From positions 109,377 through 173,376 of the forward strand of contig NZ_JAAQWN010000012.1 of NCBI RefSeq assembly GCF_012985465.1: 64,000 bases of DNA, read 5' to 3'. Position 1 is the stretch's first letter, and every line of letters begins with the position of its first letter. Source of the DNA: Pseudomonas sp. WS 5079 (GTDB lineage Bacteria; Pseudomonadota; Gammaproteobacteria; Pseudomonadales; Pseudomonadaceae). The notes beneath the pieces are model-generated. The model did not search any database and was not told where the DNA came from. It was given only the letters and a program-made list of their open reading frames with translations. Both the position numbers and the translations under genes were made by a program. Shown piece after piece: positions 17,248 through 25,849 of the stretch.

Positions 17248-18167
17248 ACTTTCTCAACCTCCGGACGGCCCAGGATGCCGGTCGGCCGGAATAACAGCAC
17301 CAGAACCAATAGACCGAAGGCCACCACGTCCTTGTACTGGTCGCCGAAGATATCGGCACCAAACGCTTCGGCCACACCCAGCACCAGCCCGCCGAGCATC
17401 GCGCCCGGAATACTGCCGATGCCGCCGAGGACCGCCGCAGTGAAGGCTTTGAGCCCCACCAGGAAGCCGGCGTTGGGGTTGATCACGCCATACTGCATGC
17501 TCAGCAACACGGCAGCGACGGCGGCCAGTGCGGCGCCGATGACGAAGGTCAGGGCAATGATGTTGTTGGTGTTGATGCCCAGCAGGTTGGCCATCTTGAT
17601 GTCTTCGGCGCAGGCCCGGCAGGCGCGCCCCAGACGGGAGCGGGAGATGAACAGGGTCAGGCCCAGCATGGCCACCAGGGTGACGACGAAGACCAGGATC
17701 TGCATGTAGGAAATCAGCACTTCTTGTGCGCCACCTGGACCGAAGGAAAAGCTCCCCGGGATCAGGTTGGGAATGGACTTGTCCTTGGAGTCCTGGGACA
17801 GCAATACGGTGTTCTGCAGGAAAATCGACATGCCGATGGCGGAAATCAACGGGATCAGGCGGTTGCTGCCACGCAGGGGGCGGTATGCAACGCGTTCGAT
17901 ACTGTAGCCGTAGGCACTGGTTACGACGATTGACGCAAGGAACGCGGCAGTCATCAACAGCGGCAGGGAGTGGATACCCATCATGGCCAGCCCGGCAATG
18001 GCGATGAACGCCACGTAGGAGCCAATCATGTACACCTCGCCGTGGGCGAAGTTGATCATTCCAATGATGCCGTAAACCATTGTGTAGCCAATGGCTATCA
18101 AGGCATAGGTGCTGCCAATGGTCAGGCCATTAACCAGCTGTTGGAAAAAATGATAGATCTCAGGCAT
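17244..18167 (-). CDS. braD: Branched-chain amino acid ABC transporter, permease BraD (LivH)
   Basis: A 307-residue inner-membrane permease of the LivH family. Typical segments are GLTIGSTYALIAIGYTMVYGIIGMINFAHGE near the N terminus and the cytoplasmic coupling loop SRLGRACRACAEDIKMANLLGIN. It forms the channel with BraE. It follows braC after a 228-base gap that holds a terminator-like hairpin, so its level is probably lower than that of the binding protein. Confidence 0.95.
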   Translation of the reverse strand: MPEIYHFFQQLVNGLTIGSTYALIAIGYTMVYGIIGMINFAHGEVYMIGSYVAFIAIAGLAMMGIHSLPLLMTAAFLASIVVTSAYGYSIERVAYRPLRGSNRLIPLISAIGMSIFLQNTVLLSQDSKDKSIPNLIPGSFSFGPGGAQEVLISYMQILVFVVTLVAMLGLTLFISRSRLGRACRACAEDIKMANLLGINTNNIIALTFVIGAALAAVAAVLLSMQYGVINPNAGFLVGLKAFTAAVLGGIGSIPGAMLGGLVLGVAEAFGADIFGDQYKDVVAFGLLVLVLLFRPTGILGRPEVEKV

Positions 18168-18342
18168 TACAGCGCTCCTAAAAACCCGATACGCATTTCA
18201 CTGGTGGAGTCATCTTCCAGCCTGGTGCTGTGTTCTGTGAGCACATTTGCACAAAGCATTTGCCAGCGAACCGCTGGTGACGGTTTTAAGATTTTCAGGT
18301 GAGCCAGCGCCCGGATCGCGGGTGCGTGGCCCATAAACCTCG

Positions 18343-18372
18343 TAAAACAAAACCCACTGCTTGCACAGTGGG
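18343..18372 (-). terminator. Intercistronic terminator/attenuator between braC and braD
   Basis: On the minus strand CCCACTG, a six-base loop and CAGTGGG are followed by TTTTGTTTT, a rho-independent terminator about 25 bases past the braC stop. Partial read-through would give excess binding protein over permease, common in ABC operons. Confidence 0.8.
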
Positions 18373-18395
18373 CTTGTTGTCCAGTAACGCCTGGC

Positions 18396-19523
18396 TTACT
18401 GAGGGGATACTTCGGTTTTTGGTTGGCCGAAGTGCCATTCGTAGACCACGAACTTGAAGTCTTTCAGGTCGCCGTTCTTATCGAAGCTCAGGTCGCCGGT
18501 CGGGGTCTTGAAGGTACCCGCGTGGATGGCCTCGGCCACTTTGGTGGTGTCTTCGCTTTTTGCAGCAGCGATGCCGCCAGCGATGATTTCAACCGCCGAG
18601 TAGGCCGGGAACACGAACGGACCGCTTGGGTCTTTGCCGTCAGCCTTGAGTGCGTCGACGATGGCCTTGTTCGCAGGGTCGGCGTCGAAGGATTTCGGCA
18701 GGGTGACCAGCAGGCCTTCGGAGGCTTTCTGGGCGATTTGCGAGATGGAGTCGTTGCCCACGCCTTCCGGGCCCATGAACTTGGCTTTCAGGCCTTTTTC
18801 CTGGGCCTGGCGCAGGATCAAGCCCAGTTCTGGGTGGTAGCCGCCGTAGTAGACGAAGTCGACGTTGGCTTGCTTGAGCTTCTGGATAATCGAGGAGAAG
18901 TCCTTGTCGCCGGCGTTCAGGCCTTCGAACACGGCAACCTTGATGCCTTTGCCTTCGAGGGTCTGCTTGACCGCAGTGGCGATGCCTTCACCGTATTGTT
19001 GCTTGTCGTGCAGGACTGCGACGGCCTTCGGCTTGACGTGGTCGGCGATGTAGTTGCCGGCCGCAGGGCCCTGGGCGCTGTCCAGGCCGATGGTACGGAA
19101 GATCAGCTTGTAGCCACGGGCGGTGATTTCCGGGCTGGTAGCCGCCGGGGTGATCATGATCACGCCTTCGTCTTCGTAGATGTCGGTTGCAGGTTGAGTG
19201 GAGCTGGAGCAGAGGTGGCCGACCACGAACTTGACGCCGTCGTTGACCACTTTGTTGGCTACGGCAACGGCTTGTTTAGGGTCGCAAGCGTCGTCGTATT
19301 CCTTGGCTTCGAGCATTTTGCCGTCGACACCGCCCTTGGCGTTGATGTCCTTGATGGCTTGCTTGGCACCCATGAATTGCATATCGCCGTATTGGGTCAC
19401 AGGGCCGGTTTTAGGGCCGGCAATACCGATCTTGATGGTGTCAGCTGCGAACGAATGGCCGGCAACCCCAGCCAGGACCATAGCGGCAAACAGTTTGGAA
19501 ATCTGCTTAGTAGCCTTATTCAT
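18396..19523 (-). CDS. braC: Branched-chain amino acid-binding protein BraC
   Basis: A 375-residue periplasmic type I solute-binding protein (Leu/Ile/Val/Thr/Ala binding) that feeds BraDEFG. It has a signal peptide ending about AGHSFA-ADTI, and typical blocks GIAGPKTGPVTQYGD, VVGHLCSSSTQPATDIY, ITPAATSPEIT and FMGPEGVGNDSI. The paired cysteines of the family are in DDACDP and GHLCSS. It is first in the operon, separated from braD by an attenuator. Confidence 0.96.
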   Translation of the reverse strand: MNKATKQISKLFAAMVLAGVAGHSFAADTIKIGIAGPKTGPVTQYGDMQFMGAKQAIKDINAKGGVDGKMLEAKEYDDACDPKQAVAVANKVVNDGVKFVVGHLCSSSTQPATDIYEDEGVIMITPAATSPEITARGYKLIFRTIGLDSAQGPAAGNYIADHVKPKAVAVLHDKQQYGEGIATAVKQTLEGKGIKVAVFEGLNAGDKDFSSIIQKLKQANVDFVYYGGYHPELGLILRQAQEKGLKAKFMGPEGVGNDSISQIAQKASEGLLVTLPKSFDADPANKAIVDALKADGKDPSGPFVFPAYSAVEIIAGGIAAAKSEDTTKVAEAIHAGTFKTPTGDLSFDKNGDLKDFKFVVYEWHFGQPKTEVSPQ

Positions 19524-19864
19524 AGTGCTCCACTCTTACTGTTGTATTTTTTATAGTTCTAGCGGCCTTGTGGGCTACAGAACCGGATCAGATATCTCGG
19601 ATATCCCCCCGGCAGCGGCCTGGCAACTGTACCGGTACAGTGTAGAGCGCCGGTTGATCGCTTGAAAAGCTAGCTGCTGGGGGCAAACCCCGGGTATGTC
19701 GCTTAAATGAAAGAAAAAGACAGAATTGCGGCGGGTGAATGCCAGAGTCTCGGGCAATCCTTGGCGTTCCTGACACTTTCAATCGGTGCCTCAATTGCAA
19801 CTGGGTTTTTCTGGGGAAGCCTCGACGGTATGATTGCGCCGATTTTTTCCTCAGGTGAGTTCCC
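19524..19864. other. 341-base intergenic region before braC
   Basis: A divergent control region between braC and the DUF2288 gene. It contains a perfect 16-base palindrome (19626-19641), two GATATC palindromes three bases apart (19591-19605) and GC-rich stretches around them. No further gene, RNA or repeat is visible. The braC promoter must lie here. Confidence 0.7.
19626..19641. promoter_or_regulatory. Perfect palindrome, candidate operator
   Basis: ACTGTACCGGTACAGT is a perfect 16-base palindrome about 105 bases upstream of braC. Its size and symmetry suit a dimeric regulator. The cognate protein is unknown. Confidence 0.5.
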
Positions 19865-20170
19865 ATGACGCAAGAACCTAGCACCCTCTATGCCAAGCTG
19901 CTCGGCGAAACCGCGGAAATTTCCTGGAAGGAGCTTGAACCGTTCTTCGCCAAGGGTGCCCTATTGTGGGTCGACGCCGGTCTGGATTTGATCGAAGCGG
20001 CCGAGGGGATGGCCGAGGACAGTCGGGACAAAGTGGCTGCCTGGCTGGCCTCGGGGAGCCTTGGCGAAGTGTCTGCGACGCGGGCATTGGACCTGGTGGA
20101 GCGTAATCCGAGCCTGTGGGCGGTGGTGGTTTCGCCGTGGATTCTGATCCAGGAAAGGGCATCCAACTAA
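19865..20170 (+). CDS. DUF2288 domain protein
   Basis: A 101-residue acidic cytosolic protein that is entirely the DUF2288 domain: KLLGETAEISWKELEPFFAKGALLWVD and the end VVVSPWILIQER are typical. Function unknown. The AGGTGAG just before the ATG serves as ribosome site. Confidence 0.85.
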   Translation: MTQEPSTLYAKLLGETAEISWKELEPFFAKGALLWVDAGLDLIEAAEGMAEDSRDKVAAWLASGSLGEVSATRALDLVERNPSLWAVVVSPWILIQERASN

Positions 20171-20474
20171 ACGCAGGCACCGAAATGGTGCGAGTTTCGC
20201 GCCTTTAAAAGTGTGTAGCGGAGTAACCGCTTTGCCCATGATGGCAACTGGCCGTGAAGAAAGGTCACAAGGGAGGGTGACGTAAACGTCATGGGAACAG
20301 TTTTGCGGGCCGCGAATGGCCGGGGGAATTGTTTCTTGGTGTGGCAAGGTTATGGATATTGTCGCCTGGCAGACCGCTTTCGCGAGCAAGCCCGCTCCCA
20401 CAGTCGACCGCATTCCAAGGGTAGACCTCGGTCAACTGTGGGAGCGGGCTTGCTCGCGAAGGCCGCGCCGCGGT
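20171..20474. other. 304-base intergenic region with REPIN
   Basis: Between the convergent DUF2288 gene and the FtsZ/tubulin-like gene. The right half is a REPIN (20379-20460). The left half, about 200 bases, holds no visible gene or strong terminator. Confidence 0.7.
20379..20460. repeat. REP inverted pair (REPIN)
   Basis: Two 26-base arms (left arm TTCGCGAGCAAGCCCGCTCC followed by CACAGT, right arm its exact reverse complement) separated by 30 bases. Perfect arm identity suggests recent spread or active maintenance. Confidence 0.92.
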
Positions 20475-22655
20475 CTAGGCGGTCTTGCCCGTATGGTTAT
20501 TCAAGGAAATAACCTTGGTCTTGCCAATCCGGTGACGATAAATCTCACGCAGGTACTTGATCGCCTTCTTCACGCAATCGCGCGACAGACGTATGTCGTT
20601 GATCGAGACAAACTTCTCCTTGTCGTTGATCAGCTCGCGGTACTTCTTCTCATACATCGGCTTGATCGCGTACCAGTTGGTATCGAGGATTTTCGCCGGG
20701 TTCTCGAATTCGTTGAGCAACTCGTCGATACGGTCCTCGTCGAAGTCTTCGTGGATGATGAAATCCAGGATCGAATTGTCCAGCGTCTCGTCGAAACGGT
20801 ACGGGTTGCGGGCAAAGCAGCGTTTGATAAAGGCCACGATCAACGTCAGGAAATCATCCGACAGGCACGGGCTCTTGGCGATCAGGGTGGTCAGTGACAG
20901 GTTGGCCGAAGCGCCGATCACCAGGGCGTAGCGCTTGAGCGTGGTGTTGGGGAACAGGCTGTTGAGGTGGGTCTTGAGCCGGTTCAGGTCCATATAGGAC
21001 AGCTTGTAGTCCTTGGGCAGGGAGACGATAGACACCACCGACGAGCAGTTCTTGAAGAAGTGCAGGTCATGCAGGGCCGCCGCGTCATAGCCGGAATTCT
21101 TGTATTGCTCCAGGGACGCCTTGTAGCGCTTGGATTCGATCGGCAACAGGCTGATGCCTTCAATGGCCTGGGTGACCTTATTGAAGTGAGGCAGGTCGAT
21201 GGAGCGGAAGAACAAGTCATCGATGTTCAGGCGCTGGGGTTCTTTTTCAAACACCTTGAACTTGTCGTTGCTCGGCGCCGGGGTTTCCGGCACGACCGAC
21301 TCGGCATAGGCAATTGCCACCGGCCCGGCCAGGCTCATGAACAGGTCGTTGGCGTCCAGGCGAATGGTTTCACCGATATCGATGCCGGCACGGCGGAAAT
21401 AGTTCTGGTCGTAGTCGGTCGTCACCGCCTGGGCCGTCAGAATGTTGAAGATCTGCTGTGAGATGTACTGGTTGGCGTGTTTTTCCATGGCATTGACGTC
21501 AATGTTCTGGATGTTGCCGTCGTCGCTTTCTTCGGCGTAACGCATGATGTCGTTGGAGATCAGCATCATCGCGTTCCACGGGCGGATACGGCCTTTGACG
21601 CTGGCCTCGCTGCTGTCTTCATTGTCGAAGTTGTACGAGAAGTCCCATTCCTCCGACAGGTACTTGCACAGCAGCCGACCGGCGTTGATATGCAGCGCCT
21701 CGGACATTTCGCTGCGGTGATCGGAGATGTTCGGCAGCACACAGATGCCGCTGGTGAAGATCGGCTCGAACACGAAGGCATGGCCGCTCTTGCTGTCGTG
21801 CTCGTCGGCGGGCTTGGTGTCGAAGGTCTTGTTCATGTACGAGTGTTGCTGGGCCAGGCCAAACTCCGAGGCCATGCCCGAGCCGGTGCCACCGCCGGCG
21901 CTGAAAATCGAGAAATACAGGCGCGACTGGTTGGCCTTGATCCCGCAGGAGTCGATCAGGTACGAGTGGATCATCTTCCAGTCGGGGCTGGAAAACCGCT
22001 GGGTATCCTTATTGAGGATGATCTTGGCCAGGTACTGGCCCAGGATCGGGGCGTTACCGGCGCCGCCGGCATGCACTTCCGACAGGTCCATGATCTTCAT
22101 CTTGCTGTAGTCGCGCAAAAAGCCGCTTTTCTCGCCCTTGCGCGAGAAGCGGATGCGCCCGGCAATGTCCTTATCCAGGTCGCCGAGCATCACCAATGGT
22201 TCTACCAGGAACACCGGCTTGCTGGCCTTGCTGGCGCCCAGGCGCAGGTTGTTGCGGATCCATTGGGCTGGGCTGTAGCCCTTTTCAACGTAGGATTTGT
22301 CTTCGGTGCTGAACTCGTTCAGGTAGAACTTGCGGGCGTTGTACACCAACTCCGCCACATCCAGGGCGATGTTGGAACCGCAGCGCCCCAGGCCGATCAG
22401 GCAGACCGAGGGAAACTCCTGCTCGCTGCGCAACTCGCTGTCACCCTCAAGGTGCGGCGGGCGCGGGAAGACCATGTCGCGCAGGCCGTCGAGGTTGTCG
22501 AGGATGCGGTCGGTGTTGGTCTCGGTGAAGTACAGGTATTGCTGGGTGCCCAGCGCACGTTGACTGTGCAATGACTTTGAGCCTGAGGGTTTTTCCGCAG
22601 GAGCTGTGAGCAACACGTCGGATACCGCAGTAACAGGGTTATTTTTAGAAGTCAT
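20475..22655 (-). CDS. FtsZ/tubulin-superfamily protein of unknown function
   Basis: A 726-residue protein whose residues about 80-460 carry a full set of FtsZ/tubulin landmarks. T1-like GLGRCGSN is at 88-95. A T3-like AGGAGNAP loop is at 196-203. The tubulin signature AGGGTGSG lies at 253-260. An LISND segment (365-369) matches FtsZ IPND before the H7 helix. LDANDLFMS (433-441) matches the T7 synergy loop VDFADVRTVMS, conserving both catalytic Asp (D434, D437). The ~80-residue N-terminal and ~265-residue C-terminal regions are not recognisable. It is far longer than FtsZ (about 390) and stands alone, so it is not the division FtsZ. GTP binding and polymerisation are inferences. Confidence 0.75.
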   Translation of the reverse strand: MTSKNNPVTAVSDVLLTAPAEKPSGSKSLHSQRALGTQQYLYFTETNTDRILDNLDGLRDMVFPRPPHLEGDSELRSEQEFPSVCLIGLGRCGSNIALDVAELVYNARKFYLNEFSTEDKSYVEKGYSPAQWIRNNLRLGASKASKPVFLVEPLVMLGDLDKDIAGRIRFSRKGEKSGFLRDYSKMKIMDLSEVHAGGAGNAPILGQYLAKIILNKDTQRFSSPDWKMIHSYLIDSCGIKANQSRLYFSIFSAGGGTGSGMASEFGLAQQHSYMNKTFDTKPADEHDSKSGHAFVFEPIFTSGICVLPNISDHRSEMSEALHINAGRLLCKYLSEEWDFSYNFDNEDSSEASVKGRIRPWNAMMLISNDIMRYAEESDDGNIQNIDVNAMEKHANQYISQQIFNILTAQAVTTDYDQNYFRRAGIDIGETIRLDANDLFMSLAGPVAIAYAESVVPETPAPSNDKFKVFEKEPQRLNIDDLFFRSIDLPHFNKVTQAIEGISLLPIESKRYKASLEQYKNSGYDAAALHDLHFFKNCSSVVSIVSLPKDYKLSYMDLNRLKTHLNSLFPNTTLKRYALVIGASANLSLTTLIAKSPCLSDDFLTLIVAFIKRCFARNPYRFDETLDNSILDFIIHEDFDEDRIDELLNEFENPAKILDTNWYAIKPMYEKKYRELINDKEKFVSINDIRLSRDCVKKAIKYLREIYRHRIGKTKVISLNNHTGKTA

Positions 22656-22864
22656 TGTGCGCCATGTGCCTGGACGGATGGCTGGAAAGCATTAAAGAGC
22701 CATCACCGAGTGAGAGTTCGCGACTTTTACAGTGCGTTTTAGGTCTCGGCGATCAGTCTTAACCCTATTGTTTCTAGGGAAAAGCGACGCCGGACTCTCA
22801 TGAATCGGCCGTTCGTCGGCGTTCTTTAATCAAAATGATGGCGAAATGCCAAGGCTGCTGCGCT

Positions 22865-25090
22865 TCAGCGGATGGGACGTACAACCGAAGAGGCGTCCTT
22901 GCCGCCCGCCAGGCTTAGCGGTGTGAGCGGGTTGTGCTGGTCAAGCGCGGTGATCACCGCGCTGACTTCACTGGCCGGCACCGCCGCGCTGAGCAGGTAG
23001 CCCTGCACGTAATCGCAGCCATGCTTGACCAGCAGCTCCAGTTGCTGCGGGGTTTCCACGCCTTCGGTGATCACCTGCAAATGTAGGGTGTGGGCCATGC
23101 CGATGATCGCCTGGACAATCTCCATATCGGTGGTGGACTTGGGGATGTCCTGGATAAAGGAGCGATCGATCTTCAGTGTATTGAGGGGCAGGCGCTTGAG
23201 GTAGGAGAGCGAGGAATAGCCGGTGCCGAAGTCATCGATGGACAGCGCGACACCCAGCGCGCGGATTTGCCGCAGCAGGACCAGGGTGCTGCTGATGTTG
23301 CCCATCAAGGCATTTTCCGTGACTTCCAGCTCCAGGCGGCTGGCGGCGATGCCACTGCTGCGCAAGGCGTATTCGATCTCATCGGCCAACTCGTCACGGG
23401 CCAGGTTCAGGGCCGAACAGTTGACGGCCATGGTCAGGTCCGGGTGGCCCTGGTCCGTCAGCCAGCCCAGGTCGGCACAGGCCTGGCGCAGTACCCAGTT
23501 GTCCAGCTCGGCGATCAGGCCGTTGTTTTCGGCAATGCCGATAAACCGGTCTGGCGCCAGCAAGCCATGCAGGGGATGTTGCCAGCGCACCAGGGCTTCG
23601 AGCCGGGTGACCTTGCCTTTACGCAGGTCCAGGATGGGTTGGTAGTGCAGGACCAGTTCTTTTTGGCTGCGTAACGCGTTACGCAGCTCCTCTTCCAACT
23701 GCAGTTCAAGAGAGGCCCGGGTTTTGAGGTTGGAACTGAAGAAGTTGAGGCTGTTGCGCCCGCCATCCTTGGACTGGTACAGCGCCAGGTCGGCGGTTTT
23801 CAGCAGTTCCTCGCTGGTGGTCCCGTCCTCGGGAAATACACTGATGCCGATGCTGGTGGTCATCACCATGCGTCGACCGGCCAGTTCGATGGGCTCTTTC
23901 ATTTTTTGCATGATGCGCTGGGCCATGTGCCGCGCTTCATCGCGATGATGGATGTTGATCAGGATGCAGAACTCATCGCCGCCGAACCGCGCCACCACAT
24001 CATTGTGGCTGCGCACCGAACTCTTGATATGGCCAGCCAGCACCGTCAGCAGTTCGTCGCCGGCGTCGTGGCCCAGGCTGTCGTTGATCCGCTTGAAGTG
24101 GTCGATGTCGAGGAAGATCACCGCCAGCATGCCCCCAGCCTGGGTTTTCTGCGCGAGTTTTTCAGCGAAGATCTGGTTGAAGCCCCGGCGATTGAGCAGG
24201 CTGGTCAAGGCGTCGTAATGGGCCACTTGCTGCAGGGACGCCCGCGCCTGGTCCAGCTCGCTCAGCAAGGCATTGACTCGCCGCAGGTCGCGCTCCTTGT
24301 GCTGCAGTTTCTTGTCGGCGAGGGCCGCGCTGATGCTGCTGCCGATCACCAGCAACGTAATGACAGCCACCGACAGCCCCAGCTGCATGGGGTTGTTATC
24401 GATCGGCAACGACGGCGCGGCCCCGGTGGGCACCAGCAATTGCATGGCGGCCATGCCGGTGAAGTGCATGCTGATAATGCCGGCGCCCAGCACCAGGCTG
24501 GCACCGTACTTGAGCAATTGGTGGAACATCCCGCTGCCATTGCGCAGGTAACGGGACAGCAGCAAGGCCGCGAGGCTGGCGCCAATGGCGATTGCTATCG
24601 ATAACCCGAACAGCCCGCTGGAGAAATACACCTGGGCCTCGGAGCGCATGGCGGACATGCCCACGTAATGCATCAGGGCGATGCCCAGGCCCATCCAGAT
24701 GGACGCCACCAGGTACTGATGAAAGCGCAGTTGTGCATGACTGAGGGTTTGCATGGCGAACATCGCCGCGATCATGGCGATCAGCAACGAAGCAAAGGTC
24801 ATGAACAGTTCGTAATGGATGGCGATGGGCGCCTGGAACGCCAGCATGCTGATGAAGTGCGTCGACCAGATCCCGCCAGCCAGGCAACCGGCGCCGATCC
24901 AGCGCCAGCGGCGTCTTGCCGTCAGGTTGTCGACGTGGCCGACCCGTTCGGCCATGTCCAGGGTGCCGAAGCCCGCTGCGCAGGCAACCAGGTACGCCAG
25001 TAGCACCAGGAAGGGGTTATGGGTGCAATCGATTAATAAATGCCCGCTCTCGGGAAGGGGGGTAAAAAAATGCAGACCCAGCCATTCCAT
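22865..25090 (-). CDS. MHYT-GGDEF-EAL cyclic-di-GMP signalling protein
   Basis: A 741-residue inner-membrane protein. The N-terminal ~240 residues are an MHYT sensor with seven helices and three motifs (STHFISM, MHYVGMSAM, MHFTGMAAM), thought to bind copper and sense O2, CO or NO. Then come a GGDEF diguanylate cyclase domain with intact GGDEF (370-374) and an EAL phosphodiesterase domain with intact EAL (498-500) and DDFGTGYSSL. Both active sites look functional, so the net activity cannot be predicted. The ATG at 25090 is preferred over a GTG at 25123. Relatives include P. aeruginosa MucR and NbdA, which act in alginate control and NO-induced dispersal. Confidence 0.93.
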   Translation of the reverse strand: MEWLGLHFFTPLPESGHLLIDCTHNPFLVLLAYLVACAAGFGTLDMAERVGHVDNLTARRRWRWIGAGCLAGGIWSTHFISMLAFQAPIAIHYELFMTFASLLIAMIAAMFAMQTLSHAQLRFHQYLVASIWMGLGIALMHYVGMSAMRSEAQVYFSSGLFGLSIAIAIGASLAALLLSRYLRNGSGMFHQLLKYGASLVLGAGIISMHFTGMAAMQLLVPTGAAPSLPIDNNPMQLGLSVAVITLLVIGSSISAALADKKLQHKERDLRRVNALLSELDQARASLQQVAHYDALTSLLNRRGFNQIFAEKLAQKTQAGGMLAVIFLDIDHFKRINDSLGHDAGDELLTVLAGHIKSSVRSHNDVVARFGGDEFCILINIHHRDEARHMAQRIMQKMKEPIELAGRRMVMTTSIGISVFPEDGTTSEELLKTADLALYQSKDGGRNSLNFFSSNLKTRASLELQLEEELRNALRSQKELVLHYQPILDLRKGKVTRLEALVRWQHPLHGLLAPDRFIGIAENNGLIAELDNWVLRQACADLGWLTDQGHPDLTMAVNCSALNLARDELADEIEYALRSSGIAASRLELEVTENALMGNISSTLVLLRQIRALGVALSIDDFGTGYSSLSYLKRLPLNTLKIDRSFIQDIPKSTTDMEIVQAIIGMAHTLHLQVITEGVETPQQLELLVKHGCDYVQGYLLSAAVPASEVSAVITALDQHNPLTPLSLAGGKDASSVVRPIR

Positions 25091-25233
25091 AGCATGTCCC
25101 GTTACAGAGTCATCTCGTGTCACTGCGCGCGGCGATGACCTATGGAATCGAGTATAGAAGGCTCAACGGAATCGCAAGCCGTAATGGCATTTTGATTTCT
25201 TCGATTTTGGCATGCTGGCCATAGCCAATGGTG

Positions 25234-25602
25234 CTAAGCGCTGATGGGCAGCTCAAACTCGTAAGGCGGCTGTTCCAGCGGCGCCAGGCCAAATGCCGCG
25301 CGTGCGGCGTCGCAATCGACGTTGACTTCACCCTGGCTCCACGACGCCTCGAACTCCCGGCACACGCTGGAACGCTGCTCATAGATTGAACAGCGGGTGC
25401 CGCTACCCACTTCGCCCTCCAGGCTGCAACAGCGTGCCGGTTTCTGGTCGGTGCCGATCATCGCCACCCGGCTGGGGTTGATCTGTACCACCAGTTCATC
25501 GGGCACGGTGCCGCCTGATGAGGCGCATTCGCCCCAAAAGAAAGACACGCGAAAGTGTGAACAGCAGGCACCGCAATTCAGACACGGACTGGCATCGGAC
25601 AT
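25234..25602 (-). CDS. YkgJ-type cysteine-cluster protein
   Basis: A 122-residue protein with the metal-binding cysteine pattern of the YkgJ/UPF0153 family: CLNCGACCSHF at residues 7-17, then ARCCSLEG, TRCSIYEQRSSVCREF and a final Cys in VDCDAA. It probably binds Zn or an Fe-S cluster. Function unknown. Confidence 0.9.
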   Translation of the reverse strand: MSDASPCLNCGACCSHFRVSFFWGECASSGGTVPDELVVQINPSRVAMIGTDQKPARCCSLEGEVGSGTRCSIYEQRSSVCREFEASWSQGEVNVDCDAARAAFGLAPLEQPPYEFELPISA

Positions 25603-25849
25603 GGCACGTCATCAATAAGAGGTAAGGGGGGAACTGCGGAAGGCTCGCTATTCTATTCCTGCCAAGGCGCTTGGGAAGGGGGGCGGGTGCTTATTTTTTT
25701 GCCGGGCAAAACCCCGCTGTCCTGGATGAAATTACGCCCTATCAGCTTTACGAATCATTACAGACAACCGCGCCGTGCCTGACTAGATTGCAGGTTCCGG
25801 GCAGGATGCGTCGGCATCGAGCCTCTATAACAATAAAAGAGACGGACCC

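Noticed and set aside
20475..22655. Assignment as the cell-division FtsZ or a phage PhuZ/plasmid TubZ
   Set aside because: It is nearly twice as long, lacks neighbours of the division cluster, and there are no phage or plasmid genes nearby.
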